This document shows, in pieces, positions 28,462 to 36,722 of a DNA stretch of 64,000 nt. The DNA is from Rubrivivax sp. A210 (GTDB taxonomy: Bacteria; Pseudomonadota; Gammaproteobacteria; Burkholderiales; Burkholderiaceae_C). A program made the translations under genes and the position numbers. Numbering within the stretch: the first letter of the stretch is position 1; each line of letters begins with the position of its first letter. The stretch is from NCBI RefSeq assembly GCF_904426505.1, contig NZ_CAJGBN010000056.1, positions 124,001 to 188,000 of the forward strand, read 5' to 3'. The notes under the pieces are model-generated. The model was not told where the DNA came from. It saw only the letters and a list, made by a program, of their open reading frames with translations, and searched no databases.

Positions 28462-31400
28462 ATGGCCGCCTTCTTCATCGACCGCCCCATCTTCGCCTGG
28501 GTCATCGCGCTGTTCGTGCTGGTGCTGGGCGGCGTGTCCATCACGCAGCTGCCGGTGTCGCAATACCCGCCGGTGGCGCCGCCGTCCATCGTGGTCTCGG
28601 CCGGCTACCCCGGCGCCAGCGCGCAGACGCTGGAAGACAGCGTGCTCTCGGTGATCGAGCGCGAGATGAACGGTGCGCCCGGGCTGATCTACATGGAATC
28701 CGTGGCCCAGGCCGACGGCAGCGGCAACATCACGCTGAGCTTCCAGCCCGGCACCAGTGCCGACCTGGCGCAGGTGGAGGTGCAGAACCGCCTGGCGCGC
28801 GCCACGCCGCGGCTGCCGGCGGTGGTGACGCAGCAGGGCGTGCGCGTGGACAAGTCGCGCAGCAACTTCCTGCTATTCGCCATCCTGTCATCCACCAACC
28901 CGGCCTACGACCCCATCGCCCTGGGCGACTACGCGGCGCGCAATGTGCTGCCCGAACTGCAGCGCGTGCCCGGCGTGGGCCAGGCCCAGCTCTTCGGCAC
29001 CGAGCGCGCCATGCGGGTCTGGGTCGACCCCGCCAAGCTGCAAGGCCTGCGCCTGTCCAGCGCCGAGGTGGTGGCCGCCATCCGCGCCCAGAACGCGCAG
29101 GTGGCTTCAGGCTCCATCGGCGACCTTCCCAACGTGGCCGGCCAAGGTATCGCGGCCACGGTGGTGGTGCGCGGCCAGCTGGGCACGGTGGAGGAGTTCG
29201 GCCGCATCGCGCTGCGCGCCAACGCCGACGGCTCGACGGTGCGCCTGGCCGACGTGGCGCGCATCGAGCTGGGTGCGCAGGGCTACGCCACCCAGGCACG
29301 CCTGAACGGCAATCCGTCCACCGGCATCGGCGTGCAGCTCTCGCCCACCGGCAATGCGCTGGCCACCGCGGCGGCCATCCGCGTGAAGATGGACGAGTTG
29401 CAGCGCTACTTTCCGCCGGGCATGAGCTACAGCATCCCCTACGACAGCTCGCGCTTCGTCAAGATCTCCATCACCCAGGTGGCGATGACCCTGCTCGAGG
29501 CCGTGGGCCTGGTGTTCCTGGTGATGTACCTGTTCCTGCAGAACTTCCGCTACACCGTGATCCCCACCATCGTGGTGCCGGTGGCGCTGCTGGGCACCTT
29601 TGCCGTGCTGCTGGCGCTGGGCTATTCCATCAATGTGCTGACCATGTTCGGCATGGTGCTGGTCATCGGCATCGTGGTCGACGACGCCATCGTGGTGGTC
29701 GAGAACGTCGAGCGCATCATGAGCGAGGAAGGCCTGCCGCCGCGCCAGGCCACGCGCAAGGCCATGGGCCAGATCCAGGGCGCCATCATCGGCATCACCG
29801 TGGTGCTGATCTCGGTGTTCGTGCCGCTGGCCTTCTTTGCCGGCTCGGTGGGCAATATCTACCGCCAGTTCTCGGCCGTGATGGTGGCCTCCATCGCCTT
29901 CTCGGCCTTCATGGCGCTGTCGCTCACGCCGGCGCTGTGCGCCACCCTGCTCAAGCCGGTGCAGGCCGGCCACCACCTCGAGAAGGGCGGCTTTTTCGGC
30001 TGGTTCAACCGCTTCTTCAAGCGCCGCACCCAGCACTACGAAAGCGTGCTCGGCGGCATGGTGCGCAAGGCCGGGCGCTACCTCATCCTCTACGGCGTGA
30101 TCATCGGCGCCGTGGGTTGGGTCTACCTGCGCCTGCCCACGTCCTTCCTGCCGGCCGAAGACCAGGGCAACATGATCGTCAACGTGCAGCTGCCGCCGGG
30201 TGCCACGCAACAGCGCACGCGTGCAGTGATGGAGCAGGTCGAGGCCTACATCCTCAAGCAGCCCGAGGTGAAGAGCATGGTCGCGGTGCTGGGTTTCAGC
30301 TTCTCGGGCCTGGGCCAGAACGCCGGCCTGGCCTTCGTCACGCTCAAGGATTGGGACGAGCGGCCCGACCCGGCCAATTCGGCACAGGCCCTGGCCGGCC
30401 GCGCCTTCGGCGCGCTGATGGGCATACGCGACGCCTTCATCTTTCCGCTCAGCCCGCCGCCCATCCCCGAGCTGGGCACGGCCTCGGGCTTCAACTTCCG
30501 CCTGCAAGACCGCGGCGGCATGGGCCACGACGCCCTGGTGGCGGCGCGCAACCAGCTGCTGGGCATGGCCGGGCAGAGCAAGCTGCTGGCCCAGGTGCGC
30601 CCCGACGGCCTGGAAGACGCGCCGCAGCTGCAGGTGGAGATCGACCGCGACAAGGCCGCGGCCCTGGGCGTGGGCTTCGACAGCATCAACGCCACGCTGT
30701 CGACGGCGCTGGGTTCGGTCTATGTCAACGATTTCCCCAGCGCCGGCCGCCTGCAGCGCGTGGTGGTGCAGGCCGACGCGCCGGCGCGCATGCAGCCGCA
30801 GGATCTGCTGCTTCTCACCGCCAGCAACAGCCGCGGCGACCCGGTGCCGCTGGCCGCCTTTGCCAGCACGCGCTGGATCACCGGCGCCATGCAGACCGTG
30901 CGCTACAACGGCTACCCCGCCATGCGCCTGGGTGGCAGCGCGGCGCCGGGCTACAGCACCGGCGACGCCATGGCCGAGATGGAACGCCTGGCGGCGCAGC
31001 TGCCGGCCGGCTTCGGCTATGAGTGGACCGGCATCTCGCGCGAAGAGAAGATCGCCGGCAACCAGGCGCTCGTCCTCTACGGCTTTGCCATCCTGGCCGT
31101 CTTCCTGTGCCTGGCGGCGCTGTACGAGAGCTGGTCCATCCCGTTCTCGGTGATCCTGGTGGTGCCGCTGGGCGTGTTCGGCGTGGTGCTGGCCACGCTG
31201 ATGCGCGGCTACGCCAACGATGTGTACTTCCAGGTCGGCCTCATCACCATCATCGGCCTGGCGGCCAAGAACGCGATCCTGATCATCGAATACGCCAAGG
31301 ACTTGCAGGCCCAGGGCAAGAGTCCCATCGACGCCGCGCTGGAAGCCGCCCATTTGCGCTTCCGACCCATCGTGATGACCTCGCTGGCCTTCATCCTGGG

Positions 31401-31665
31401 CGTGATGCCGCTGTTCCTGGCCAGCGGCGCCGGTTCGGCCAGCCAGCGCGCCATCGGCACCGGCGTGGTCGGCGGCATGATCAGCGCGGTGACGCTGTCG
31501 GTGCTGTTCGTGCCGGTCTTCTTCGTCGTCGTGCGCCGCTTCTTCAAGGGCAGCGAACGCCAGCGCCGCCTCTACGCGCACGAGATGGATGGTCCCGCTG
31601 CACCCGCTATGCCCGCTTCACCCGCCGCACCCCCTGCGGTGCCGCCCGCCAGGAGCGACGCATGA
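28462..31665 (+). CDS. RND multidrug efflux pump, HAE1 family (AcrB/MexB type)
   Basis: 1067-residue inner-membrane proton/drug antiporter. It starts MAAFFIDRPIFAWVIALFVL and has twelve membrane helices arranged as two repeats. Proton-relay acidic pair: VIGIVVDDAIVVVENVERIM; relay Lys in LAAKNAILIIEYAKDLQAQG. Porter-domain blocks include SVLSVIEREMNGAPGLIYME, TFLPAEDQG-like SFLPAEDQGNMIVNVQLPPG and FNFRLQDRGGMGHDALVAAR. Length is a little above AcrB (1049) because of a Pro/Ala-rich tail. It begins 10 bases after the adaptor gene and overlaps the outer-membrane factor gene by 4 bases. Substrates are likely hydrophobic drugs and solvents. Confidence 0.97.
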   Translation: MAAFFIDRPIFAWVIALFVLVLGGVSITQLPVSQYPPVAPPSIVVSAGYPGASAQTLEDSVLSVIEREMNGAPGLIYMESVAQADGSGNITLSFQPGTSADLAQVEVQNRLARATPRLPAVVTQQGVRVDKSRSNFLLFAILSSTNPAYDPIALGDYAARNVLPELQRVPGVGQAQLFGTERAMRVWVDPAKLQGLRLSSAEVVAAIRAQNAQVASGSIGDLPNVAGQGIAATVVVRGQLGTVEEFGRIALRANADGSTVRLADVARIELGAQGYATQARLNGNPSTGIGVQLSPTGNALATAAAIRVKMDELQRYFPPGMSYSIPYDSSRFVKISITQVAMTLLEAVGLVFLVMYLFLQNFRYTVIPTIVVPVALLGTFAVLLALGYSINVLTMFGMVLVIGIVVDDAIVVVENVERIMSEEGLPPRQATRKAMGQIQGAIIGITVVLISVFVPLAFFAGSVGNIYRQFSAVMVASIAFSAFMALSLTPALCATLLKPVQAGHHLEKGGFFGWFNRFFKRRTQHYESVLGGMVRKAGRYLILYGVIIGAVGWVYLRLPTSFLPAEDQGNMIVNVQLPPGATQQRTRAVMEQVEAYILKQPEVKSMVAVLGFSFSGLGQNAGLAFVTLKDWDERPDPANSAQALAGRAFGALMGIRDAFIFPLSPPPIPELGTASGFNFRLQDRGGMGHDALVAARNQLLGMAGQSKLLAQVRPDGLEDAPQLQVEIDRDKAAALGVGFDSINATLSTALGSVYVNDFPSAGRLQRVVVQADAPARMQPQDLLLLTASNSRGDPVPLAAFASTRWITGAMQTVRYNGYPAMRLGGSAAPGYSTGDAMAEMERLAAQLPAGFGYEWTGISREEKIAGNQALVLYGFAILAVFLCLAALYESWSIPFSVILVVPLGVFGVVLATLMRGYANDVYFQVGLITIIGLAAKNAILIIEYAKDLQAQGKSPIDAALEAAHLRFRPIVMTSLAFILGVMPLFLASGAGSASQRAIGTGVVGGMISAVTLSVLFVPVFFVVVRRFFKGSERQRRLYAHEMDGPAAPAMPASPAAPPAVPPARSDA

Positions 31666-33080
31666 TGCCGCGCACCCTTGCCCCGCTGGCCACGGTGATG
31701 GCCTGCCTGCTGGCCGCCGGCTGCAGCACCCCCCCGCCGCAGCCGGCCTACCAGCGCCCGGCCGCCCCGGTGGCCGCGGCCTTTCCGGTGCCCGAAGTGG
31801 GTCCGCCGCCGGCCGCCACCGGCCCGGCCGCGGCCGAGATCCCCTGGCAGCAGTTCCACGGCGACCCGCGCTGCCGCCGTCTCATCGAACTGGCGCTGGA
31901 CAACAACCGCGACCTGCGCATCGCCGTGCTCGCCATGGCGCAGGCGCGCGCCCAGCTCGGCCTGCGCCGCGCCGACGAGACGCCCACGGTCAACGCCGGC
32001 ATTGGCGCCACGCGCCAGGCCACGAATGGCGGCGGCAGCACCGGCACTTACAGCGCCGGCCTGCTGGTGACGTCCTGGGAGGTCGATTTCTTCGGCCGCC
32101 TGAACGGCCTGTCCGACGCCGCCGCGGCCCAGTTGCTGGCCAGCACCGAGGCGCGCAAGGCAGCCCAGATCAGCCTGGTTGGCGCCGTCGCCAGCGCCTG
32201 CCTGACCGTGCAGGCCGACGAGGAACTGCTGCGCGTGACGACGCAAACGCTGGACACGCGCACCGAAACGCTGCGCCTGACCAAGCTGCGCGTCGACCAG
32301 GGCGCCGGCTCGCAGATCGAGCTGCGCGCGGCCGAATCGCTGCTCGAATCAGCCCGCATCGCGCTGGCCCAGACCCAGCGCCAGCGCGCGCTGGACGAGA
32401 ACGCGCTCGTGCTGCTGGTGGGCCGCCCGCTGCCCGACGACCTGCCCGCGGCGCCGGCCTACGGCAGCGCGCCGCCGCTGCAGGATTTGCCCGCCGGCCT
32501 GCCGTCGGAGTTGCTGGCGCGCCGCCCCGACGTGCGCCAGGCCGAGCAGTTGCTGCTGGCCGCCCGCGCCAATGTGGACGCCGCCCGCGCTGCCTTCTTT
32601 CCGCGCATCAGCCTCACCGGCAGCCTGGGCCTGGCCAGCACCGAGCTGAGCCGCTTGTTCAGCGGCGGCCTGGCCTGGAGCCTGGCACCCCAGCTGCTGC
32701 AGCCGCTCTTCGACGGCGGCCGCAACCAGGCCGGCCTGGACGCGGCCAAGGCCGGCAGCGACATCGCCGTGGCCCAGTACGAGCGCACGCTGCAGACCGC
32801 CTTCCGCGAGGTGGCCGACGCCCTGGCCGGCCGCGCCACGCTGGGCGAGCAGCTGCGTGCCCAGCAAGCACTGCTGGCGGCCGAGCAAGACCGCGCCGCC
32901 CTCACCGAGCTGCGCCAGCGCCATGGCGCCGCCAGCAGTCTGGACGTGCTGGACGCCCAGCGCTCGCTGTTCGCGGCCCGGCAGGCGCTGGTGCAGACCC
33001 AGCTGCAGCAGGCGCTCAACGGGGTGGCGCTCTACCGCGTGCTGGGCGGCGGCTGGATCGAGCCGACCGCGGCGCGCTGA
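31662..33080 (+). CDS. outer-membrane efflux channel lipoprotein (OprM/TtgC type)
   Basis: 472-residue outer-membrane factor of the NodT/OprM family that completes the tripartite pump. Lipobox LLAAGCS near residue 21 gives a lipidated N-terminus. Two repeats of helical and beta segments: WQQFHGDPRCRRLIELALDN, SWEVDFFGRLNGLSDAAAAQ, LTKLRVDQGAGSQIELRAAE, then LLARRPDVRQAEQLLLAARA, AAFFPRISLTGSLGLASTEL and PLFDGGRNQAGLDAAKAGSD. AGGAG six bases upstream of ATG 31662 supports this start (ATG 31665 also possible). Last gene of the pump operon. Confidence 0.95.
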   Translation: MMPRTLAPLATVMACLLAAGCSTPPPQPAYQRPAAPVAAAFPVPEVGPPPAATGPAAAEIPWQQFHGDPRCRRLIELALDNNRDLRIAVLAMAQARAQLGLRRADETPTVNAGIGATRQATNGGGSTGTYSAGLLVTSWEVDFFGRLNGLSDAAAAQLLASTEARKAAQISLVGAVASACLTVQADEELLRVTTQTLDTRTETLRLTKLRVDQGAGSQIELRAAESLLESARIALAQTQRQRALDENALVLLVGRPLPDDLPAAPAYGSAPPLQDLPAGLPSELLARRPDVRQAEQLLLAARANVDAARAAFFPRISLTGSLGLASTELSRLFSGGLAWSLAPQLLQPLFDGGRNQAGLDAAKAGSDIAVAQYERTLQTAFREVADALAGRATLGEQLRAQQALLAAEQDRAALTELRQRHGAASSLDVLDAQRSLFAARQALVQTQLQQALNGVALYRVLGGGWIEPTAAR

Positions 33081-33095
33081 TCCGTTTTCGGATCA
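33078..33095. terminator. hairpin spanning both stop codons of convergent genes
   Basis: TGATCCG (33078-33084) and CGGATCA (33089-33095) pair perfectly with a TTTT loop. The TGA of the efflux channel gene is the first three bases and the TCA stop of the convergent B12-binding gene is the last three. The stem is short (7 bp) and lacks a following T-run, so termination strength is doubtful; a second inverted repeat (10-bp arms) lies at 33099-33120. Confidence 0.45.
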
Positions 33096-33890
33096 GCAGG
33101 CCTGGGCCGCGGCCCAGGCCGCCAGCGCGCGGTGCAGCTGCTCCAGCCCGTCGGTCAACGCCGCCGGCCCCGGCTGCAGGATGTCGCAGCTCTTGATCTC
33201 GTGCAGCCGGCCCCATGCCACGGCCGGCACGGCGGCCCAGCCGGGCCGGGCAGCGAGATGTTCGGGCCGGAATTTCTTGCCGCACCAGGAGCCGAAGATC
33301 ACGTCCGGCGCGCGCCGCGCCGGCTCGGCCGCATCGGCAATCACGCGGTCGCGGCCCATGGCCTGCAGGGCCAGCTCGGGGAAGACATCGTCGCCACCGG
33401 CCAGCGTGGCCAGCTCCGACACCCAGCGGATGGCGCTGATCATCGGCTGGTCCCATTCCTCGAAGTAGACGCGCGGCCGGCGTGGCCAACGTGCCGCCGC
33501 GGCAGCGATTTCGGCGTGGCGGGCCAGGCAGCGAGCCATCCAGGCCTCGGCGCGGTCCTGCGCGCCCACCAGGGCCGCCACCATGCGCATCGTGGCGATG
33601 ATCTCGGCCACGCTGCGCTGGTTGGTCACCCACACATTGAGCCCGGCGCGTATCAGCTTGTCGGCCAGCGCCGCCTGCATGTCGCTGAATCCGATCACCA
33701 GATCGGGCTTCAGTTCGACGATGCGCTCTATCTTGCCGTCGAGAAAGGCCGAGACACGCGGCTTCTCCTGGCGCGCACGGCGCGGCCGCACCGTGTAGCC
33801 GCTGATGCCGACGATGCGCGCCTCCTCGCCCAGCAGGTAAAGCCACTCGGTGGTCTCTTCGGTGAGGCAGACGATGCGTTGTGGGCCCAT
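33093..33890 (-). CDS. cobalamin-binding protein without signal peptide (BtuF-like fold)
   Basis: 265-residue class-III periplasmic-binding-protein fold: PQRIVCLTEETTEWLYLLGE, RIVGISGYTVRPRRARQEKP, VELKPDLVIGFSDMQAALAD, LNVWVTNQRSVAEIIATMRM and VIFGSWCGKKFRPEHLAARP. These blocks define a group annotated as cobalamin-binding protein in Proteobacteria. The notable point is the missing export signal: the fold begins at residue 3, and an in-frame TAG at 33900-33902 lies four codons upstream of the ATG, so no leader can be added. It is the last gene of the B12 operon, 18 bases after the ATPase gene. It may handle cobalamin or a related corrinoid in the cytoplasm; this is not proven. Confidence 0.82.
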   Translation of the reverse strand: MGPQRIVCLTEETTEWLYLLGEEARIVGISGYTVRPRRARQEKPRVSAFLDGKIERIVELKPDLVIGFSDMQAALADKLIRAGLNVWVTNQRSVAEIIATMRMVAALVGAQDRAEAWMARCLARHAEIAAAAARWPRRPRVYFEEWDQPMISAIRWVSELATLAGGDDVFPELALQAMGRDRVIADAAEPARRAPDVIFGSWCGKKFRPEHLAARPGWAAVPAVAWGRLHEIKSCDILQPGPAALTDGLEQLHRALAAWAAAQAC

Positions 33891-33908
33891 TGCGCAAGCC
33901 TACAGCGC

Positions 33909-34679
33909 CTACAAGGCTGGAACTGCCACCCAGCGCGGCCCCTGGGTCGTGGCCACGCGCTCGATGCTGAAGGCGTCGCCGAACACCGCCACCAGGGCCG
34001 CCTGCAAGGCAGGGTCGGCCGGTGCGCCGTCGGCCACCAGGCGGCCGGCCTCCAGCACCAGCAGGCGGTCGGCGGCCAGCGCGAGGTTGACGTCGTGCAG
34101 CACCGCCAGCACCGCCTGGCCGGCCCGTGCGCGCGCCGCCAGGCTGCGCAGCAGCGCGCGTTGGTGAGGCGCGTCGAGGTGGGTGGTGGGCTCGTCCAGC
34201 AGCAGCACGCCGGCGCCGACCGCCAGCGCACGCGCCAGCAGCACGCGCTGGCGCTCGCCGCCAGAAAGCTCGCCCAGGCGGCGCCCGGCCAGCGCGCTGC
34301 AGGCGGTTTCTGCCATCGCGGCCGTGATAGCCGCGGCGTCCTCGGCATCGGCCGTGCCGAGCAGGCCGCGGCGCGGCAAGCGGCCCAGCGCCACGACGTC
34401 GCGCACGGCGATTTCGCCCTCGGCCTCGCCCACCTGGGCCAGCCAGGCCAGGCGCCGTGCGCGCTCGCGCGCCGGCCAGTCGGCGAGCGGGCGGCCGTCC
34501 AGCCTCACCTCGCCGACCGAGGCTGCGCGCAGGCCGGCCAGGGCCTGCAGCAGGCTGCTCTTGCCCGCGCCATTGGGCCCCACCACGGCGGCCCACTCAC
34601 CGCCGCGCAAGGCCAGCGTGACGCCGTCGACGACCACGCGGCCGCCCAGCTTCAGGCTCAGGCCGGTGCAGCTGATCAT
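33909..34679 (-). CDS. btuD: cobalamin ABC transporter ATP-binding protein
   Basis: 256-residue ATPase of the iron-siderophore/B12 importer family. Walker A VGPNGAGKSSLLQALAGLRA, signature ELSGGERQRVLLARALAVGA, Walker B VLLLDEPTTHLDAPHQRALL and switch AVLHDVNLALAADRLLV. The short linker and the ASVGEVRLDGRPLADWPARE section are typical of FecE/BtuD/HmuV. The ATG shares a base with the permease stop. The upstream riboswitch and BtuB-like gene indicate B12 rather than iron as the cargo. Confidence 0.92.
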   Translation of the reverse strand: MISCTGLSLKLGGRVVVDGVTLALRGGEWAAVVGPNGAGKSSLLQALAGLRAASVGEVRLDGRPLADWPARERARRLAWLAQVGEAEGEIAVRDVVALGRLPRRGLLGTADAEDAAAITAAMAETACSALAGRRLGELSGGERQRVLLARALAVGAGVLLLDEPTTHLDAPHQRALLRSLAARARAGQAVLAVLHDVNLALAADRLLVLEAGRLVADGAPADPALQAALVAVFGDAFSIERVATTQGPRWVAVPAL

Positions 34680-35713
34680 CAGCGCTTGCGCAACAGGGCC
34701 AGCAGGTAGGCGCCGCCAAAGACCGCGGTGAGCAGGCCCACCGGCAGCTCGCGCGGGGCGATCACGCTGCGCGCGGCCACGTCGGCGGCCAGCAGCAGCA
34801 CGCCGCCAGCCAGCGCCGACAACGCCAGCAGCGCGCCGTGGGTGACGACGACGCGGCGCCGCACCAGGTGCGGCGCCACCAACCCGACGAAGGCCACCAA
34901 CCCGGCCTGGGCCACGGCGCTGCCGGTGGCCAGGGCCACCAGGGCCAGCAGGGCCAGGCGCAGGCGCGGCAGGGCCAGGCCCAGGCTGGCGGCACTGGCT
35001 TCGCCCAGCACCAGGGCGTCGAGCACGCGCGCCAGCGGCACCGCCAGCGGCAACACCACCACCAGGGCCGCACCCAGCCAGGCCACGCTGGCCCAGCCGA
35101 AGAAGCTGGTGGTGCCGAGCAGGAAGACCTGCTTGCCGCGCAGCGCCTCGGGGGCGAGCAGGATGATCAGGTCCGACAGCGCCGTCAGCAGCACGCCCAC
35201 CACCACGCCGGCCAGCAGCAGCACCATGGGCCGACCGGCGCCGCGTGCCAGCACCAGGGTCAGCAGCATGCCGCCCAGGGCGCCGGCAAAGGCCGCGCCC
35301 ACCAGGCCCAGGCGCAACAGGGCCGAGGCCGCCGCGGGGCCGAATTCGCGCCCGATCAGGCCGCCCGCTGCCAGCACCAGCACCACGCCCAGGCCGGCGC
35401 CGGCCGCCGATCCCAGCAAGTAGGGATCGGCCAGCGGGTTGCGGAACAGGCCCTGGGCCAGCGCCCCGGCCAGGCCCAGCAGCGCGCCGGCGAAGAGCGC
35501 GCCCAGGGTGCGCGGCGCGCGGATGCTGGCGATCAGCTCGGCGTCGGCCGCCCAGTCCAGCGACCAGCCCTCGGCCCCGGCCGACAGGCCCGCCGCCACC
35601 AGCAGCAGCGCGGCAGACGCCAGCAGCAGGGCCAGGCGCTGGGGCGGGCTCAGGGCCGCGGTGGCGCCAACCGGGTCGATGCCGGGCGGTGGCAGGGTCG
35701 GGGTCCAGCTCAT
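34679..35713 (-). CDS. btuC: cobalamin ABC transporter permease (BtuC/FecCD type)
   Basis: 344-residue permease with about ten membrane helices. The start ATG 35713 (MSWTPTLPPPGIDPVGATAA) is inside a longer open frame whose upstream part is non-coding-like. Signatures: SIRAPRTLGALFAGALLGLA, GLFRNPLADPYLLGSAAGAG, QVFLLGTTSFFGWASVAWLG and the FecCD motif GLVAFVGLVAPHLVRRRVVV. The C-terminus is RELPVGLLTAVFGGAYLLAL. It is separated from the binding-protein gene by 130 bases containing a strong hairpin, unlike the other, tightly packed, junctions of the operon. Confidence 0.93.
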   Translation of the reverse strand: MSWTPTLPPPGIDPVGATAALSPPQRLALLLASAALLLVAAGLSAGAEGWSLDWAADAELIASIRAPRTLGALFAGALLGLAGALAQGLFRNPLADPYLLGSAAGAGLGVVLVLAAGGLIGREFGPAAASALLRLGLVGAAFAGALGGMLLTLVLARGAGRPMVLLLAGVVVGVLLTALSDLIILLAPEALRGKQVFLLGTTSFFGWASVAWLGAALVVVLPLAVPLARVLDALVLGEASAASLGLALPRLRLALLALVALATGSAVAQAGLVAFVGLVAPHLVRRRVVVTHGALLALSALAGGVLLLAADVAARSVIAPRELPVGLLTAVFGGAYLLALLRKR

Positions 35714-35770
35714 GGGACGAAGCTCCGCGCTGCGCGCTGCGGCATGAGCGCTTGGTGAGCTGAGGCCGGA

Positions 35771-35798
35771 CACGGACAGTCCCTGCGGACTGTCCGTG
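35771..35798. repeat. 12-bp perfect hairpin inside the B12 operon
   Basis: CACGGACAGTCC (35771-35782) and GGACTGTCCGTG (35787-35798) with a CTGC loop lie between the periplasmic binding-protein gene and the permease gene, both on the minus strand. No T-run follows. It could be an RNA stabiliser or attenuator setting the binding protein to permease ratio, or a copy of a dispersed palindromic repeat; no second copy was noticed in the window. Confidence 0.6.
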
Positions 35799-35843
35799 CC
35801 TGCCGAAGGCCATTGGCCTGCGGCCGATGGCGGCCCGGCGCGC

Positions 35844-36716
35844 TCATGGCAAGTCCTCCAACCGGCGCAGACAGGCAACGATGGCCTCGGCGGCCTCGCC
35901 CAGGCGCGGGCCGGCGCGCATCAGGGTGTCGAACTCGGCGCTGGCAAAGCCGCAGGTCTGGCGTCGGCGCAGCGCCTGCAGCGCGGCCCAGCCGGGGCGG
36001 GCGGGCATCTGGGCCAGTTCGTCGGCGCTGGCCATCAGCAGGGCCGGCTGGGCGCGCAGCACGAACTCCGGGTTGAGCTGGGGAAAGGGGCCCAGCGCGG
36101 CCGGCACGATGTTCACCAGCCCCAGGCCCGCCAGCAGTTCGCCCACGAAAGAGGCCTCGCCGGCCGCAAAGGGCGTGGCCGCGACCTCGAAATAGACGCT
36201 GCGCCCGCGCAGCCGCGCCGGCACGCCGGCGGCCGCGGCGGCGATGCGGCGTTCCACCGCCGCCACCAGGGCCGGCCCGGCCGCCGGCTCGCCCAGGGCC
36301 TGGGCCACGGCGGCGATGGCGCGGCGCGTGCCGGCCCAGTTGCGGGGTTCCAGCGCCAGCACCGGCAGGCCCAGGGCCTCGAGCCGCTCGACCGCACGCG
36401 TGGACACCGCGGCCAGCACCAGGTCGGGCTTGAGCGCGGCCAGGCGTTCGATCTGGGTGTCGTCCAGGCCGCCCAGCTTGGGCAGGCTGCGCAGCGCCTC
36501 GGGCCAGGTCGAATAGCGGTCGGTGCCGACCAGGCGGGCGCAGGCCTGCAGCGCACACACCGTTTCGCTGAGCGAGGGCGAGAGCGAGACGATGCGCTGC
36601 GGCACCCGCGCCAGCGTGACGCTGTGGCCGCGGTCGTCGACCACGGTCACCGGCGCGGCCAGGGCCGCGGCCAGCGACAGGGCCATCAGCGAGGCGGCAG
36701 CGATGCGCAGCAGCAT
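35844..36716 (-). CDS. btuF: cobalamin ABC transporter periplasmic binding protein
   Basis: 290-residue BtuF-like protein. The signal peptide MLLRIAAASLMALSLAAALA is followed by VTVVDDRGHSVTLARVPQRI and VSLSPSLSETVCALQACARL, the class-III binding-protein start. Further blocks are GTDRYSTWPEALRSLPKLGG and ERLAALKPDLVLAAVSTRAV. The YSTWP and GG-type patches line the cobalamin-binding cleft in BtuF relatives. The gene begins 6 bases after the receptor stop. Hemin or siderophore binding would be alternatives, but the B12 riboswitch makes cobalamin most likely. Confidence 0.9.
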   Translation of the reverse strand: MLLRIAAASLMALSLAAALAAPVTVVDDRGHSVTLARVPQRIVSLSPSLSETVCALQACARLVGTDRYSTWPEALRSLPKLGGLDDTQIERLAALKPDLVLAAVSTRAVERLEALGLPVLALEPRNWAGTRRAIAAVAQALGEPAAGPALVAAVERRIAAAAAGVPARLRGRSVYFEVAATPFAAGEASFVGELLAGLGLVNIVPAALGPFPQLNPEFVLRAQPALLMASADELAQMPARPGWAALQALRRRQTCGFASAEFDTLMRAGPRLGEAAEAIVACLRRLEDLP

Positions 36717-36722
36717 GGCCGC

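Noticed and set aside
28260-31022. 920-codon plus-strand frame overlapping the pump genes
   Set aside because: Out-of-frame shadow of the adaptor and pump genes, rich in Arg/His/Gly with no family signature.
33099-33120. 10-bp inverted repeat GGCCTGGGCC/GGCCCAGGCC
   Set aside because: Falls in the Ala/Trp-rich coding end of the B12-binding protein gene and is explained by GCC/GGC codons; no T-run, so not called a terminator.
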